Shown: piece by piece, positions 15,794-25,184 of the stretch
Position numbering within the stretch: the stretch's first letter is position 1
Layout of the letters: each line of letters opens with the position of its first letter
Assembly: GCF_030407165.1 (NCBI RefSeq)
Contig: NZ_CP129111.1
Coordinates: 2,418,001-2,482,000 of the forward strand
Source: Fontisubflavum oceani
GTDB lineage: Bacteria > Pseudomonadota > Alphaproteobacteria > Rhodobacterales > Rhodobacteraceae
Direction: 5' to 3'
DNA length: 64,000 nt
The notes under the pieces: model-generated
The model's database searches: none
What the model was told of the DNA's origin: nothing
Seen by the model: the letters and a program-made list of their open reading frames with translations, nothing else
Translations under genes and position numbers: made by a program

Positions 15794-17304
15794 TCAGCGG
15801 TTGCCGCGTTGGGTGAAGGCCCCGGCGTCCTCAGCCGCTTTACGGATCGCGCGGGATTTGTTCACCGTTTCTTGGAACTCCGCTTCCGGGTCGCTGTCAT
15901 AGACGACGCCGCCGCCGGCTTGGATATAGAGCGTCTCATCTTTCACCACAGCGGTGCGGAGCGCGATGCACATATCCATATCGCCCCCGGCCGAGAAATA
16001 TCCCACGCCGCCGCCATAGACACCGCGTTTTTCCGGTTCCAACTCATCAATGATTTCCATCGCCCGCACTTTGGGCGCGCCGGAAACGGTGCCCGCTGGC
16101 AGACCGGCCAGAAGCGCGGAGAGCGCATCATGCTCGTCGGAGAGTTCGCCCACCACATTCGAGACGATATGCATCACATGAGAATAGCGCTCGACAATGA
16201 ACTCTTCGGTGGGCCGGACCGTGCCGATCTTTGACACACGGCCGGTGTCGTTCCGGCCCAAATCCAGCAGCATCAGATGTTCGGCAAGCTCTTTCTCATC
16301 GGCCAGTAGATCGGCTTCCAGCGCTTTGTCTTCGTCGGCTGTGGCCCCCTTGGGCGGGTGCCTGCAATCGGGCGGATCGTCACCTCACCATCGAACACCC
16401 GGACCAGGATTTCGGGGCTGGCGCCGACCACCTGAAACGGGCCGAAATTGAAGAAGAACATGAATGGCGAGGGGTTGGTCCGCCGCAGCGCCCGGTAAAG
16501 CGCAAAAGGCGGTTCCGAGAAGGTTTGGCGCCAGCGTTGCGACGGGACGACCTGAAAAATATCGCCTGCGCGAATATAATCCTTGGCGGTTTCAACGGCG
16601 GCCAGGTAGTCCGCCTTGGCGAAGTTCGAGACTGGCGCGGCGGTCTGTGTCACCTCGCCCATTTCACGCGAAGCGGTCGTGGGCGCACGTTCCAGATCGC
16701 GGAGCGCATCGCTCACCCGTTCAGCCGCCTGGGCATAGGCCGCGCGGGCCGACAAACCACCACCGACCCAGGCGGGCGACACCACGGTGACTTCGCCTTT
16801 AACCCCATCCAGAACCGCAATCACTGAAGGGCGCATCATCACCGCATCGGGCAGACCAAGCGGATCGGGGTTCACGTTTGGCAGATGTTCGACCAGGCGG
16901 ATCATGTCATAGCCGAGATACCCGAAAAGACCCGCCGCCGCCGCGGGCAGGTCATCGGGCATATCGATCGCGCTCTCGGCCAAAATCTCGCGGAGCGCGT
17001 CTAGGGGCGGCGCGTCGCAAGCGGCGAAGGCATCGCGATCAAAGCGGGCCGTCCGGTTGATCCGGCTGGTCTCGCCCCGGCATTCCCAGATCAGATCGGG
17101 CTTCAATCCGATGATCGAATAGCGGCCACGGATTTCGCCGCCGGTGACGCTTTCCAGGATGAAACTGTCCTGCCCGGCCTCGGCGAGTTTCATCATCACC
17201 GACACCGGCGTGTCCAGATCGGCCGCCAGCCGGGCATAGACAAGCTGGTTGCGGCCCGCCTCCCAGCCTTCGGCAAAGTGCTCGAATGTCGGGGTCAACG
17301 CCAT
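15794..17304 (-). CDS. trpE: Anthranilate synthase component I, frameshifted as sequenced
   Basis: Converts chorismate to anthranilate, the committed step of tryptophan synthesis. The upstream part (343 residues) runs well through IRPIAGTRPRG and then terminates in unrelated sequence; the other frame continues ATADEDKALEADLLADEKEL and MLLDLGRNDTGRVSKIG. One G is missing from a run at 16345-16349 (five C on the + strand). Restoring it gives 503 residues, the typical length, with the chorismate-binding motifs VPSQRW, GTVSGAPKVRAMEII and YGGGVGY. Only 3 bases separate its ATG from the upstream ppiD-like stop, so the two are likely cotranscribed. A homopolymer sequencing error is the simplest explanation. 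Confidence 0.92.
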
Positions 17305-17307
17305 GGC

Positions 17308-19164
17308 TCAGGGGAACTGCGCGTGCACGGCGTTGATCGTCGTGGGGTTGAGAGAGATGCCGACATCGGCCTCAAGCGCTTGGCCAAAGGCCTCAAACAC
17401 GTCCTGCGCGATGGATTGCGTGCCCTGTTCGCCGATCAGGGCCAAAAGCGCGTCGGTGCCGGGGGTGCCACGCGCGCCGCTGTTGATGGCGTCAAGCCGG
17501 GCGATCACGGCGAATTCTGCGCCGGGGATCACAGCGGTATCGCCCACCGCCGCGAGTTGGAACATCTGCGCCACCAGGGTCGGGGGCAGATCTGGGATGA
17601 AGTCTTGCCGCCGGATTTGCACCTCTTGGGTGACCCGCGGGCCAAGCTCTTCCAATGCGCCGCCGGAGATCATCTCCGACACCAAGGTATTGGCGCGGGC
17701 GGTGACCTGATCGCGCAGCTCTCCGGCGCGCCAGCTGGCCTCCACCTCATCGCGGATATCGTCTAGATCGGGCAGGGTGGGCGGCACAATCGCGTCCAGG
17801 CGCAAGGCAAAAAGCCCGCCATCGGACAGCTCCAGAAGTTCGGGAAAATCCCCCTCCTGCGCGGCGGCTGCGGCCGCGCGGAACGCGTCATAGCCTGCGA
17901 TGCCTTCATCGGAGCCAGGACGCCAGTCGATGGTGCCCAGTTCCATGATTGTGTCTTCGGCGAGCTCTTCCAAGGTCGCGCCGCCCGCCATCAGGTCATC
18001 CACATCGGTCCGGATATCGCCAATTGCCCGGCGCGCAGCCTCGGAGGCCAATTCAGCCCGCAGATCCGGCTCGGCATCCTCGAACGGCACCTGGGTTGCG
18101 TCCAAGATGGCATTCACCCGGAACAGGGCAGGGCCAAAGACGCTGTCCACCGGGCCGATGATGTCTTCATCTTCGGTGCCAAAAATCGCCTCGGCGGCGG
18201 CATCGCTGAGATCTTCGCGGGCGACTTCGCCCAGATCCACATCTTCCAGGGTGAGACCCCGGGCAGCGATCAGATCATCATAACTGCTGTCGCCAGCATC
18301 CAAGGCGGTACGGGCGGCCTCGGCCTCTTCCTGCGAGGGGTAGACCAGGCGCTCCAACAGGCGGCGTTCGGGTTGATTGTAAAGCTCGCCGCGCTCGTCA
18401 TAAAGCTCGCGTAAGGTGGTTTCGTTGACCTCGACATCATCCATGATCATCGTCGGGCGCACCCAGGCATAGGTGATGGTGCGGGCCTCAGGCCGGGTGA
18501 ATTGCGCGGCGTTTTCTTCGTATTCTGCGGCCAAATCCGCGTCATTCGGCGCGCGCAGCCCGGTGGGCAGGTCCAGTTCGGTCACCCGGAGGAGCGAGAA
18601 ATCTCGCGTCTCGGTCTGATAGGCGGTGAGGGTTTCGGCAAAAAGCGGCGGGGCGGAGACACCGCCAACAATCGCGACTTGCAACAGCGAGCGGGCCACA
18701 TCCTCGCGCAGGTTCTGTTCAAACTCCGCCGGTGTGAGCCCGGCATCGCGCAGGGCGAATTCATAGCCAGCGCGGTCGAAACTGCCATCCGAGCCCATGA
18801 AGCCGCTGGTTTCCTGCACTTGGCGGGCCACCTCTTCGTCGCCGACGGAGATGCCCATGGCGCGGGTCTCATGGGCCAAGGCCGCGCGGGCCACCAATCC
18901 GTCCAACACGGCGCGGTCGACGCCTTGCGCCGCCAAATCGCGCAAGCTGATCGGGCGTCCGGTCTGTGCAACTTGGGCGCTGATCTCGCGCTGCAGTGCC
19001 CGGGCATATTCATTGGCGGTGATCCGGGCGTCGCCGACGCTGCCGATCTGACTGGCCGAGCCGGTGAAACTGGTGATGCCAAACCCGGTCAAGGCCAGCA
19101 TCAACAGCCCCAAGATGATCCAGACAAAGATGTTCGATGCTTTTTTGGCGGCGTTCTTGGCCAT
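17308..19164 (-). CDS. PpiD/SurA-type periplasmic folding factor (peptidyl-prolyl isomerase family)
   Basis: The 618-residue protein has an N-terminal cytoplasmic tail, a single membrane anchor (IFVWIILGLLMLALTGFGIT, about residues 12-31) and a large periplasmic part with a SurA_N-like chaperone region (about 40-190) and a parvulin-like middle (about 260-380), the PpiD layout. The parvulin domain is divergent and may lack isomerase activity. Expected role is chaperoning newly exported envelope proteins at the Sec translocon. GGGAGGG precedes the ATG. trpE follows after 3 bases. Confidence 0.85.
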   Translation of the reverse strand: MAKNAAKKASNIFVWIILGLLMLALTGFGITSFTGSASQIGSVGDARITANEYARALQREISAQVAQTGRPISLRDLAAQGVDRAVLDGLVARAALAHETRAMGISVGDEEVARQVQETSGFMGSDGSFDRAGYEFALRDAGLTPAEFEQNLREDVARSLLQVAIVGGVSAPPLFAETLTAYQTETRDFSLLRVTELDLPTGLRAPNDADLAAEYEENAAQFTRPEARTITYAWVRPTMIMDDVEVNETTLRELYDERGELYNQPERRLLERLVYPSQEEAEAARTALDAGDSSYDDLIAARGLTLEDVDLGEVAREDLSDAAAEAIFGTEDEDIIGPVDSVFGPALFRVNAILDATQVPFEDAEPDLRAELASEAARRAIGDIRTDVDDLMAGGATLEELAEDTIMELGTIDWRPGSDEGIAGYDAFRAAAAAAQEGDFPELLELSDGGLFALRLDAIVPPTLPDLDDIRDEVEASWRAGELRDQVTARANTLVSEMISGGALEELGPRVTQEVQIRRQDFIPDLPPTLVAQMFQLAAVGDTAVIPGAEFAVIARLDAINSGARGTPGTDALLALIGEQGTQSIAQDVFEAFGQALEADVGISLNPTTINAVHAQFP

Positions 19165-19235
19165 CGCGGCAGGTCCCTCCCAAGGGCGTCGTTTGCAGTG
19201 ATCTACGCGCTCGGGCGTAAGGGGGCAAGAGGTGG

Positions 19236-20438
19236 CTAGGTCGAGAGCTGCGCCAGTCGGTCCACCACATCTGACAAGCCCTCTGCATCGGCATTGGCAA
19301 AGGCGATCCGCAAGGTCGCTTCCGCCTGACCGTTGCCGCCCTGATCTTTGGCCGGGCCAAACATCGTGCCCGGCAGAACCAAGATGCCCGCATCATGCAC
19401 CAAACGTTGCGCGACTTGATCAGAGGGCTGCGAAAACGGGTGTTTCGCATAAGCGAAGTAAGCACCACAGCCCAGAAGTTGCCAACCAGGCAGGCGTTGG
19501 AACCCGGAGACCAACGCATCGCGGCGGCGCAGGATTTCCAGCCGTTCGCCCGCCAGCCAATCGCCCAGATGCCGCATCCCCCAAAGCGCGCCGATCTGGC
19601 CGATCTGTGGCGGGCAGATTGCAACCGTGTCGAGGAACTTCTCCACTTCGATCAGACGGGTGGGGGAGGCCATGACGGCACCAACCCGATGGCCGGTCAA
19701 CCGATAGGCCTTGGAGAAGGAATAAAGATGGATCAGCGTCTCATCCCAATCCGGATCGGTGAAGAGATCATGCGGCGCACCGGTCTGCGAATGAAAATCG
19801 CGATAGGTTTCATCGAGGATCAGGGCCAACCCATGCCGTTTGGCCAGATCGTAAAAGGCGCGGAGCAGGGCGGCGGGGTATTCAACACCGCCGGGATTAT
19901 TCGGGCTGACCAGGATGATCGCCCGGGTCCGATCACAGATCAGTGTCTCGGCCTCTTCGGGGTTGGGCAACAGATCGTCGCCGGTGGGCAAGAGTTTGGC
20001 CTCAACCCCCTCCATGTCGAGCCACATCTTGTGGTTGAAATACCAAGGTGTTGGCAAGATCACCGCATCGCCGGCGCCCGCAAGCGTCGAGAGTGTGCTT
20101 GTGAAGGCTTGGTTACACCCCGCGGTTACGGCCACTTGGTCGGGCCGGATCACACCGCCGTAGCCTGTGCTCCATTGGATGGCCAATTCGGCGCGCAACA
20201 CCGGCAGACCAAGAACCGGCCCATAAAGATGACTCTCCGGAACCGTCAAAAGCGCTTCCGCCATGGCCTGTCGCAACGGCTCCGGTGGTGGGGCCACAGG
20301 GGCGGCTTGGCTGAGATTGATCAACGGGCGGTCCTCAGGGAAGCTCACCCCGTCGATCCAGCGTCGCGCCTCCATCACCGGCGGCGCAATGGTCGCCGCA
20401 TAGCGCGGATTTACCGGGGTGGGCCTAACGCCTGACAT
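19236..20438 (-). CDS. PLP-dependent class I/II aminotransferase
   Basis: Fold type I aminotransferase of 400 residues. The PLP lysine lies in YSFSKAYRLTGHRVG (about residues 229-243), with SPNNPGGVEYP (about 176-186) and ILDETYRDF (about 206-214) supplying the usual Asn and Asp/Tyr cofactor contacts and TLRIAFAN near the end the substrate-carboxylate arginine. Substrate cannot be assigned by eye. The ATG at 20438 is preferred over an upstream GTG because AGGAG lies about 8 bases before it. Confidence 0.9.
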   Translation of the reverse strand: MSGVRPTPVNPRYAATIAPPVMEARRWIDGVSFPEDRPLINLSQAAPVAPPPEPLRQAMAEALLTVPESHLYGPVLGLPVLRAELAIQWSTGYGGVIRPDQVAVTAGCNQAFTSTLSTLAGAGDAVILPTPWYFNHKMWLDMEGVEAKLLPTGDDLLPNPEEAETLICDRTRAIILVSPNNPGGVEYPAALLRAFYDLAKRHGLALILDETYRDFHSQTGAPHDLFTDPDWDETLIHLYSFSKAYRLTGHRVGAVMASPTRLIEVEKFLDTVAICPPQIGQIGALWGMRHLGDWLAGERLEILRRRDALVSGFQRLPGWQLLGCGAYFAYAKHPFSQPSDQVAQRLVHDAGILVLPGTMFGPAKDQGGNGQAEATLRIAFANADAEGLSDVVDRLAQLST

Positions 20439-20598
20439 CCTGTCTCTCCTCACAGCGCCTTGAAACGCGCAGCAGATGCGCCGCGTATCAGTCCCACGCC
20501 GCTTGCCAACCGCCGCGCGCTCTCAGGAGCGCGCCAAATCATGTGTATCGTGGCCCGGAACGGGCCTCCGCTTAACAACAGGCAAGACCAGTCTAGGC

Positions 20599-21090
20599 TC
20601 AGAACGGAATCTCATCATCCATATCGCCGCCACCGCCGAAGCCGCCAGCGGGCCCGCCGCGATCATCGGGCGGCCCGCCACGGTCTTCGCCATAACCACC
20701 GCCTCCGCCATAACCGCCTCCGCCACCGCCGCCTTCATTGCGACCGTCGAGCATGGTCAGGGTGCTGCCGAACCCTTGCAGCACCACTTCGGTCGAATAG
20801 CGATCCTGACCGCTTTGATCCTGCCACTTGCGGGTCTGCAACTGGCCTTCGATATAGACCTTCGAGCCTTTGCGCAGATACTGCTCCGCCACCCGCACCA
20901 ACCCTTCATTGAAGATCGCGACAGAATGCCATTCGGTCTTCTCACGGCGTTCGCCGGTGTTGCGGTCTTTCCACGTCTCCGAGGTCGCGATGCGCAGGTT
21001 GCAGACTTTGCCGCCGTTCTGGAACGTGCGGACCTCTGGGTCGCGGCCCAGATTGCCTATCAAGATCACTTTGTTGACGGAACCGGCCAT
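20599..21090 (-). CDS. ssb: Single-stranded DNA-binding protein
   Basis: Homotetrameric OB-fold protein coating ssDNA in replication and repair. The OB fold spans residues 1-112 (MAGSVNKVILIGNLGRDPEV onward, with WHSVAIFNEGL and KGSKVYIEGQLQTRKWQ), followed by a Gly-rich linker and the conserved acidic tip DMDDEIPF that docks partner proteins. ATG 21090 follows GGGAGGTGAC; an ATG four codons earlier is less likely. No GTTC-N7-GTTC LexA box was seen upstream. Confidence 0.96.
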   Translation of the reverse strand: MAGSVNKVILIGNLGRDPEVRTFQNGGKVCNLRIATSETWKDRNTGERREKTEWHSVAIFNEGLVRVAEQYLRKGSKVYIEGQLQTRKWQDQSGQDRYSTEVVLQGFGSTLTMLDGRNEGGGGGGGYGGGGGYGEDRGGPPDDRGGPAGGFGGGGDMDDEIPF

Positions 21091-21261
21091 GTCACCTCCC
21101 AAATGTCGTGTCGCGAATCTGCGTTTGCCCGAGAGTTAGAGCATCCGTATCTGATGATTGAAAGGCGAATTGCCCGGCCTGAACCCGTTGGTCTGGAAAC
21201 TTGCAGGTTTTTTTGTATGATGCCGCGACTGGTTAATGGCTTTGGAAGGATCGGGGCCGTG

Positions 21262-21861
21262 ATGGGGGATAGGCTTGGGGCGATGCGCTTGGCGCAGATG
21301 GCGTTTGGCTTTTGTCTGGCCGCGCTGCTGGCGGCGCCGGCATTGGCGGATCGACTGGACCGGTTTGGGGCCGCAACCCGGCTCCTCGATAGTCGGGCCG
21401 CAACGCAGTATTCGGGCTCGGTGCGGCTGACGCCAAATTATACCGAAGGCACCCGGTCGGCCTCCACCATCGTGCCGCGTTGGACGGGCAGCTATCGCGG
21501 GCCTTACTTGGATATCGCCCGTGCGGCGGCACGTCGCCATGGCATCCCCGAGGACTTGTTCCTGCGTCTGGTCTCGCAGGAAAGCAATTGGAACCCCAAC
21601 GCGGTCAGCCATGCCGGTGCGATTGGCCTGGCGCAGCTCATGCCGGGAACGGCGCGCATTCTTGGCGTGAACCCGCGCGACCCGTCGCAGAACCTCGACG
21701 GCGGCGCGCGCTATCTGGCCGAGCAATATCGCACCTTCGGCTCCTGGCGGCTGGCACTTGCGGCCTATAACGCGGGGCCCGAGGCGGTGAACCGGCATAA
21801 TGGTGTCCCGCCTTATCGCGAGACCCGGAACTACGTGCGGATCATCCTCGGCACCAGCTAG
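21262..21861 (+). CDS. Lytic transglycosylase (SLT domain), exported
   Basis: Cleaves peptidoglycan glycan strands with 1,6-anhydro product formation. A signal peptide ends near AAPALA (about residues 29-34). The transglycosylase domain has the catalytic Glu in LRLVSQESNWNPNAVS (about 103-118), then GAIGLAQLMPGTA, LDGGARYLAEQY and ALAAYNAGPEAV, all signature GH23/SLT motifs. The reading frame is open far upstream, antisense to ssb, but only this part is protein-like. ATG 21262 (or the adjacent GTG 21259) follows GGAAGGA; ATG 21283 would also keep the signal peptide. Confidence 0.9.
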   Translation: MGDRLGAMRLAQMAFGFCLAALLAAPALADRLDRFGAATRLLDSRAATQYSGSVRLTPNYTEGTRSASTIVPRWTGSYRGPYLDIARAAARRHGIPEDLFLRLVSQESNWNPNAVSHAGAIGLAQLMPGTARILGVNPRDPSQNLDGGARYLAEQYRTFGSWRLALAAYNAGPEAVNRHNGVPPYRETRNYVRIILGTS

Positions 21862-21864
21862 GCC

Positions 21865-22080
21865 TCAGATCGCCTTCAACGCCCGCAATCCGTCACGCAA
21901 CGCGTCCGCCTCTGGCGCACCGGCCTCCAAGGCGAAGACATAAGCGTGGGTCAGATAAAACGCCCGCGCTTGATCGGTTTCTGCTGCCTCCGACGCTTGC
22001 CTATAAAGCTCGATCAGCGCGGCCCTATTGCCCGCCGCATGGGCGGCGAGCAGCGCCGCGTCTAATTCTTCGCGAGTCAT
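21865..22080 (-). CDS. Small helical protein of unknown function, coupled to the Rieske oxygenase
   Basis: A 71-residue Ala/Glu/Leu-rich protein (MTREELDAALLAAHAAGNRA onward) with two predicted helical hairpins resembling a single TPR-like unit (ALIELYRQASEAAE and ARAFYLTHAYVFALEAG). No signal peptide or metal motif is seen. Its ATG overlaps the stop of the upstream Rieske oxygenase (ATGA), so it is almost certainly translated from the same mRNA, and its stop lies 3 bases from that of the convergent transglycosylase. Function is unknown; an accessory role to the oxygenase is only suggested by coupling. Confidence 0.72.
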   Translation of the reverse strand: MTREELDAALLAAHAAGNRAALIELYRQASEAAETDQARAFYLTHAYVFALEAGAPEADALRDGLRALKAI

Positions 22081-23225
22081 TCGCGGGCAGCGGCAATCCG
22101 GCCAGCGACCCAGGCATGGAACATGTGGGTTGGTCCATCCATCGCCGGTGAAAACCGCCCGCCGTCAAACCCTGGGGCGGCGCGACCGGCCTGCATCCCT
22201 TCGACAACAAAGATGTCCTCCTCGAATACCTCTTTCCAAAGCGCTGCATTCCGCTCTCGCAGCCCCTGATCTGTGTCGGGCTGGGCATAATAGAGATGCA
22301 CATGTTCCCGCGTTTGATTGTGCGCCACCGGTTCCAAAATGATGGTGAACGCATGGTCGCGATGCACGCCGAGAAGCACATTGGGATAGACGGCGATGTA
22401 TTCCGCGGCGGTGTCCCAGGTGTCGGAGAGGTCGTCGAAATCGGGGAAACTCTTGCCGTCCTCGTCTTTCAGCTGACGATAGACATAAGTGCCCTGGCCG
22501 GAATACCGCCCCTCCGCCTCGATATGATAGTGATCCTCAAGGCGGGAATAGCTGTTCAGACCGGGATGAATCCAGGGCAGGTGGTAGCTTTCGCAGTAAT
22601 TCTCCACCGCGAGCTTCCAGTTGGTGGCCACCTCCAAGATGAAGCTGCTGCCCGCGCCGCCATGGTGCAGCGGTTGGTCAAACTCAGACCAGCGGGCGAT
22701 GAGATCGGCATGAACGTCTTCGAATGGCGCGGCCTCGCCGGAGAGGTTCACAAACACCACATCGCGCCAGATATGGCTGCGCACCTCCACCAGCCCAAGC
22801 GTCGCTCTGTCGATCCCCGCATGGGTGTTTTGCCCAGGTCCGCCCACATGGGGTGTGGCGACCAGGCGGCCATCCTTGGCATAGCACCAGGAATGATAAG
22901 GGCACCGGATTGCGCCTTCGATCTTGCGCGGCTCGGAAACCAGGATCATCCCTCGATGGCGGCAGATGTTTTGGAACACCCGAACCTGATCATTGTCGTC
23001 TCGGAGCAGCAGCAAGGGCTGACCTAGAAAGCTGATCGGCACCGCGTCACCGACCTCAGGCACATCCGAGCCGACCGCCAGGCCCGCCCAACCGGTCGCC
23101 AGAACCGCTTGGTTCTCTTCGGCGATGGTTGCTGGATCAGTGTAATGGGCATTGGGCAGCCCATGGGCCCGCTCAATCGGGGCCTGAACATCTTCCAATC
23201 CGGTGAGGCGAAAATCATCTGCCAT
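22077..23225 (-). CDS. Rieske-type aromatic-ring-hydroxylating oxygenase, alpha subunit
   Basis: The 382-residue protein has an N-terminal Rieske [2Fe-2S] domain with Cys88-x-His90 (ICRHRGM) and Cys108-x2-His111 (CPYHSW), and a C-terminal SRPBCC catalytic domain with the mononuclear-iron motif NYCESYHLPWIHPG (His215 and His220). This is the large-subunit layout of ring-hydroxylating dioxygenases and of quaternary-amine monooxygenases such as GbcA and CntA. No reductase gene lies nearby, so electron donors must be encoded elsewhere. ATG 23225 follows GGAGGG; longer starts add sequence unlike the family. Substrate is not assigned; a methylated amine is a guess. Confidence 0.9.
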   Translation of the reverse strand: MADDFRLTGLEDVQAPIERAHGLPNAHYTDPATIAEENQAVLATGWAGLAVGSDVPEVGDAVPISFLGQPLLLLRDDNDQVRVFQNICRHRGMILVSEPRKIEGAIRCPYHSWCYAKDGRLVATPHVGGPGQNTHAGIDRATLGLVEVRSHIWRDVVFVNLSGEAAPFEDVHADLIARWSEFDQPLHHGGAGSSFILEVATNWKLAVENYCESYHLPWIHPGLNSYSRLEDHYHIEAEGRYSGQGTYVYRQLKDEDGKSFPDFDDLSDTWDTAAEYIAVYPNVLLGVHRDHAFTIILEPVAHNQTREHVHLYYAQPDTDQGLRERNAALWKEVFEEDIFVVEGMQAGRAAPGFDGGRFSPAMDGPTHMFHAWVAGRIAAARE

Positions 23226-23402
23226 GGGGACCCTCCGCTTTTGTCGGTTGCTCATTCTGCCCACAAGACTGGCGTGTCCGCGTTTTGGCCGTCTTCTTCA
23301 TCGGCGACATGGCGGATGTCGCGAATAAGCCGTGATTTCCGACTGTGGCCTGGTACATTGATGCGATAAAAACGCGCTGTCATGTTGTGATATGAGACGC
23401 CA

Positions 23403-23945
23403 ATGAAACCTTGCCTCTCTCTGCCAGAGGGCCGCTTGCGACCGACGGAGCCCGGGGATCTCAACGCGGTCCTGGCGCTTTTGCATGATCCTGACGTGCG
23501 GCGCTTCCTCTGCGATGACATCGTGCTACCACGTGCGACGGTGGCCGATATGTTGGCGCGCAGCGATGCGTTGGCTGCGCGGGGTCTGGGCCTCTGGGTG
23601 ATCGAAACAAGCCGCGGCAGCGTGGCTGGTTTGGCCGGGTTGGAGCCGGTGTCAGCTGAGATTGCGGTGGCGGCGGATATGGGCGGGAAGATCGAACCGC
23701 TTATTGCCGTTGACCCGGCTTATTGGGGGCGCGGTCTGGCACGGGGCGGGCTAGAGGCGCTTATCGATTATGCCCGCGACACGCTTGGTTTGACCGAACT
23801 TGTGGCGTCGGTCGATGTTCCCAATCATCGCTCTCGCCAGTTGATGCAGCGCTGTGGATTTACCGATCATGGCCATGCGGCCGGACCCGCGCATAGGTTG
23901 GTTCTCTATCGGATGGTGCTGGGCGGCCCCGCAACCGCAGAGTGA
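23403..23945 (+). CDS. GNAT-family N-acetyltransferase
   Basis: A 180-residue GNAT protein of the RimJ/RimL-like type: LRPTEPGDLNAVLALLHDPDVRRF opens the fold (first 20 residues after the start cover it), AVDPAYWGRGLARGGLEAL (about residues 103-121) is the acetyl-CoA pyrophosphate loop, and SVDVPNHRSRQLMQRCGF (about 139-156) is the conserved motif B/C region. Acetyl acceptor unknown. Shine-Dalgarno is weak. It is transcribed divergently from the Rieske gene and converges on the ECF sigma factor. Confidence 0.85.
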   Translation: MKPCLSLPEGRLRPTEPGDLNAVLALLHDPDVRRFLCDDIVLPRATVADMLARSDALAARGLGLWVIETSRGSVAGLAGLEPVSAEIAVAADMGGKIEPLIAVDPAYWGRGLARGGLEALIDYARDTLGLTELVASVDVPNHRSRQLMQRCGFTDHGHAAGPAHRLVLYRMVLGGPATAE

Positions 23946-23969
23946 TCTGTCGGGCGCTTGGCCCAGGAT

Positions 23970-24524
23970 TCATCCCTGATCAAGAAGGGCCGAAACCGGC
24001 GTATCCGGGCTCAGCCCCATCTTTTCGCACAACGCCGCGCGGCCTCGGGCCAGGCGGGAGGTCACCGTTCCGATCGGCAGGCCGGTGGCGGCCGCGATCT
24101 CGGCATAGCTTTGACCTTCGATCGCGCGGAGCCGAAGCAGCTGCGCTTGCTCCGGTGGCAGGGCGTCGATGGCGGCCAAGGTGTCAGCGCAGGCGAGGCG
24201 GGCCGGGGCTTCGGGCGCTTGGCCAGGATCTGCCGTGAGTTCCGAGAAGGGGAGACTGCGCGCGCGGGCGCGGTTGCGCAGTGCGGTGAAGGCATAGGCG
24301 CGCAGATCGGTAATCTCGCCCGCGTCCGGGTCGGCCATCCGGGTCCAGACCCTGAGAAGGGTATCTTGGACCAGATCGTCGGCATCTTCCCAAGTCCGAC
24401 TAAGCCGACGGCCCACGCGTCTCAGATCAGGCAAAAGCGCTTCGAGATGGCGGGCCGTGTCCGTTGGTATCACGCGCGGCTCGGGCGGTTTTGGCGGAAA
24501 TTGGAACGCTGGGGTGTCGGGCAT
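23970..24524 (-). CDS. ECF-family RNA polymerase sigma factor
   Basis: The 184-residue protein has sigma region 2 (LLPDLRRVGRRLSRTWEDAD, then DLVQDTLLRVWTR, about residues 31-63) and region 4 (LPPEQAQLLRLRAIEGQSYA, then EIAAATGLPIGTVTSRLARGR, about 122-165) joined by a short linker, the ECF layout. No zinc-binding anti-sigma gene follows it; the adjacent divergent gene encodes a membrane EF-hand protein instead. GAGAGG precedes ATG 24524; a 12-codon upstream extension is less likely. Target promoters are unknown. Confidence 0.9.
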   Translation of the reverse strand: MPDTPAFQFPPKPPEPRVIPTDTARHLEALLPDLRRVGRRLSRTWEDADDLVQDTLLRVWTRMADPDAGEITDLRAYAFTALRNRARARSLPFSELTADPGQAPEAPARLACADTLAAIDALPPEQAQLLRLRAIEGQSYAEIAAATGLPIGTVTSRLARGRAALCEKMGLSPDTPVSALLDQG

Positions 24525-24834
24525 AGCGCCTCTCGGGCAGGGATCACGAGTGAGGCGCATAGGATTAGGGGCGACGGGCGGTCTTGCAATCTCCGGTCCG
24601 GATTGTCGGCAACGCTTGGCTCAATGGTGCGCCGCATCGGCGGGGCTTTGCGACCCGGGGTTTGGATCGGCGGCGGGTTGCTGAGGCGGATCTGCGGGTT
24701 TAGCGGCGGGCTGCCGAAAATCCGGGCAAGTCCCGGTCATGGGATGAAATGCCGGTCGAGAGGGTCTTGGTATGCATGGGGGCCGCAAACAGGCGGTCCT
24801 CGGACACCAACTGTTCTCAAAGGAGACATCACGG
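24525..24834. other. 310-bp intergenic region between ECF sigma factor and EF-hand gene
   Basis: This stretch must hold the divergent promoters of the two genes. I found no convincing TTGACA/TATAAT pair and no clear inverted repeat. A GGGATGAAAT at about 24741 and GTATGC at about 24770 might be an ECF-type -35/-10 pair for the EF-hand gene, but this is speculative. Reading frames crossing it are not protein-like. Confidence 0.4.
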
Positions 24835-25119
24835 ATGACCTTTCCCCAAATCCAACAGGCCAATGGCCGCCGCACATTTGCCCTCTGGCTCGGCGCTCTG
24901 GCGCTTGTCATGGGTCTCGTTGCCGCAAGCTATGCGATGGGCCAAGGCTCTTCGCTGGATACCGATGGCGACGGGCTGGTCTCGTATACCGAGCTTCTGA
25001 TGGCCATGCCTGATATGACCGAGACCGATTTCGCCACGCTGGACGCGGACGAAAGCGGCGCTCTGGACGCCGATGAACTGAATGCGGCGCAAGAGGCAGG
25101 CATCATTCCCGCCGGTTAA
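24835..25119 (+). CDS. EF-hand calcium-binding protein with one N-terminal membrane segment
   Basis: A 94-residue protein with an N-terminal hydrophobic helix (FALWLGALALVMGLVAASYA, about residues 16-35), either an uncleaved anchor or signal peptide, followed by two EF-hand loops: DTDGDGLVSYTE (about 43-54) and DADESGALDADE (about 70-81), each with acidic residues at the calcium-coordinating positions. AAGGAGACATC precedes the ATG. It is divergent from the ECF sigma factor gene and ends at a good terminator. Calcium sensing or buffering at the envelope is inferred from the loops only. Confidence 0.82.
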   Translation: MTFPQIQQANGRRTFALWLGALALVMGLVAASYAMGQGSSLDTDGDGLVSYTELLMAMPDMTETDFATLDADESGALDADELNAAQEAGIIPAG

Positions 25120-25184
25120 CGCGGGGGACCGTACGCATGGGCCCCTCGTAATCCCCGATCCACCGAGGGGCGTATGAATACGGG

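Noticed and set aside
20599..20760. Short GC-rich repeats that might be a CRISPR-like or satellite array
   Set aside because: They encode the Gly-rich linker of SSB; there are no unique spacers.
21091..21261. Possible LexA box upstream of ssb
   Set aside because: No GTTC or GAAC pair with 7-base spacing; nearest GAAC motifs are at unsuitable spacing.
24735..24775. ECF-type promoter for the EF-hand gene
   Set aside because: GGGATGAAAT...GTATGC has the right rough spacing, but without a second instance of the motif it cannot be distinguished from chance, so it was only mentioned and not annotated.
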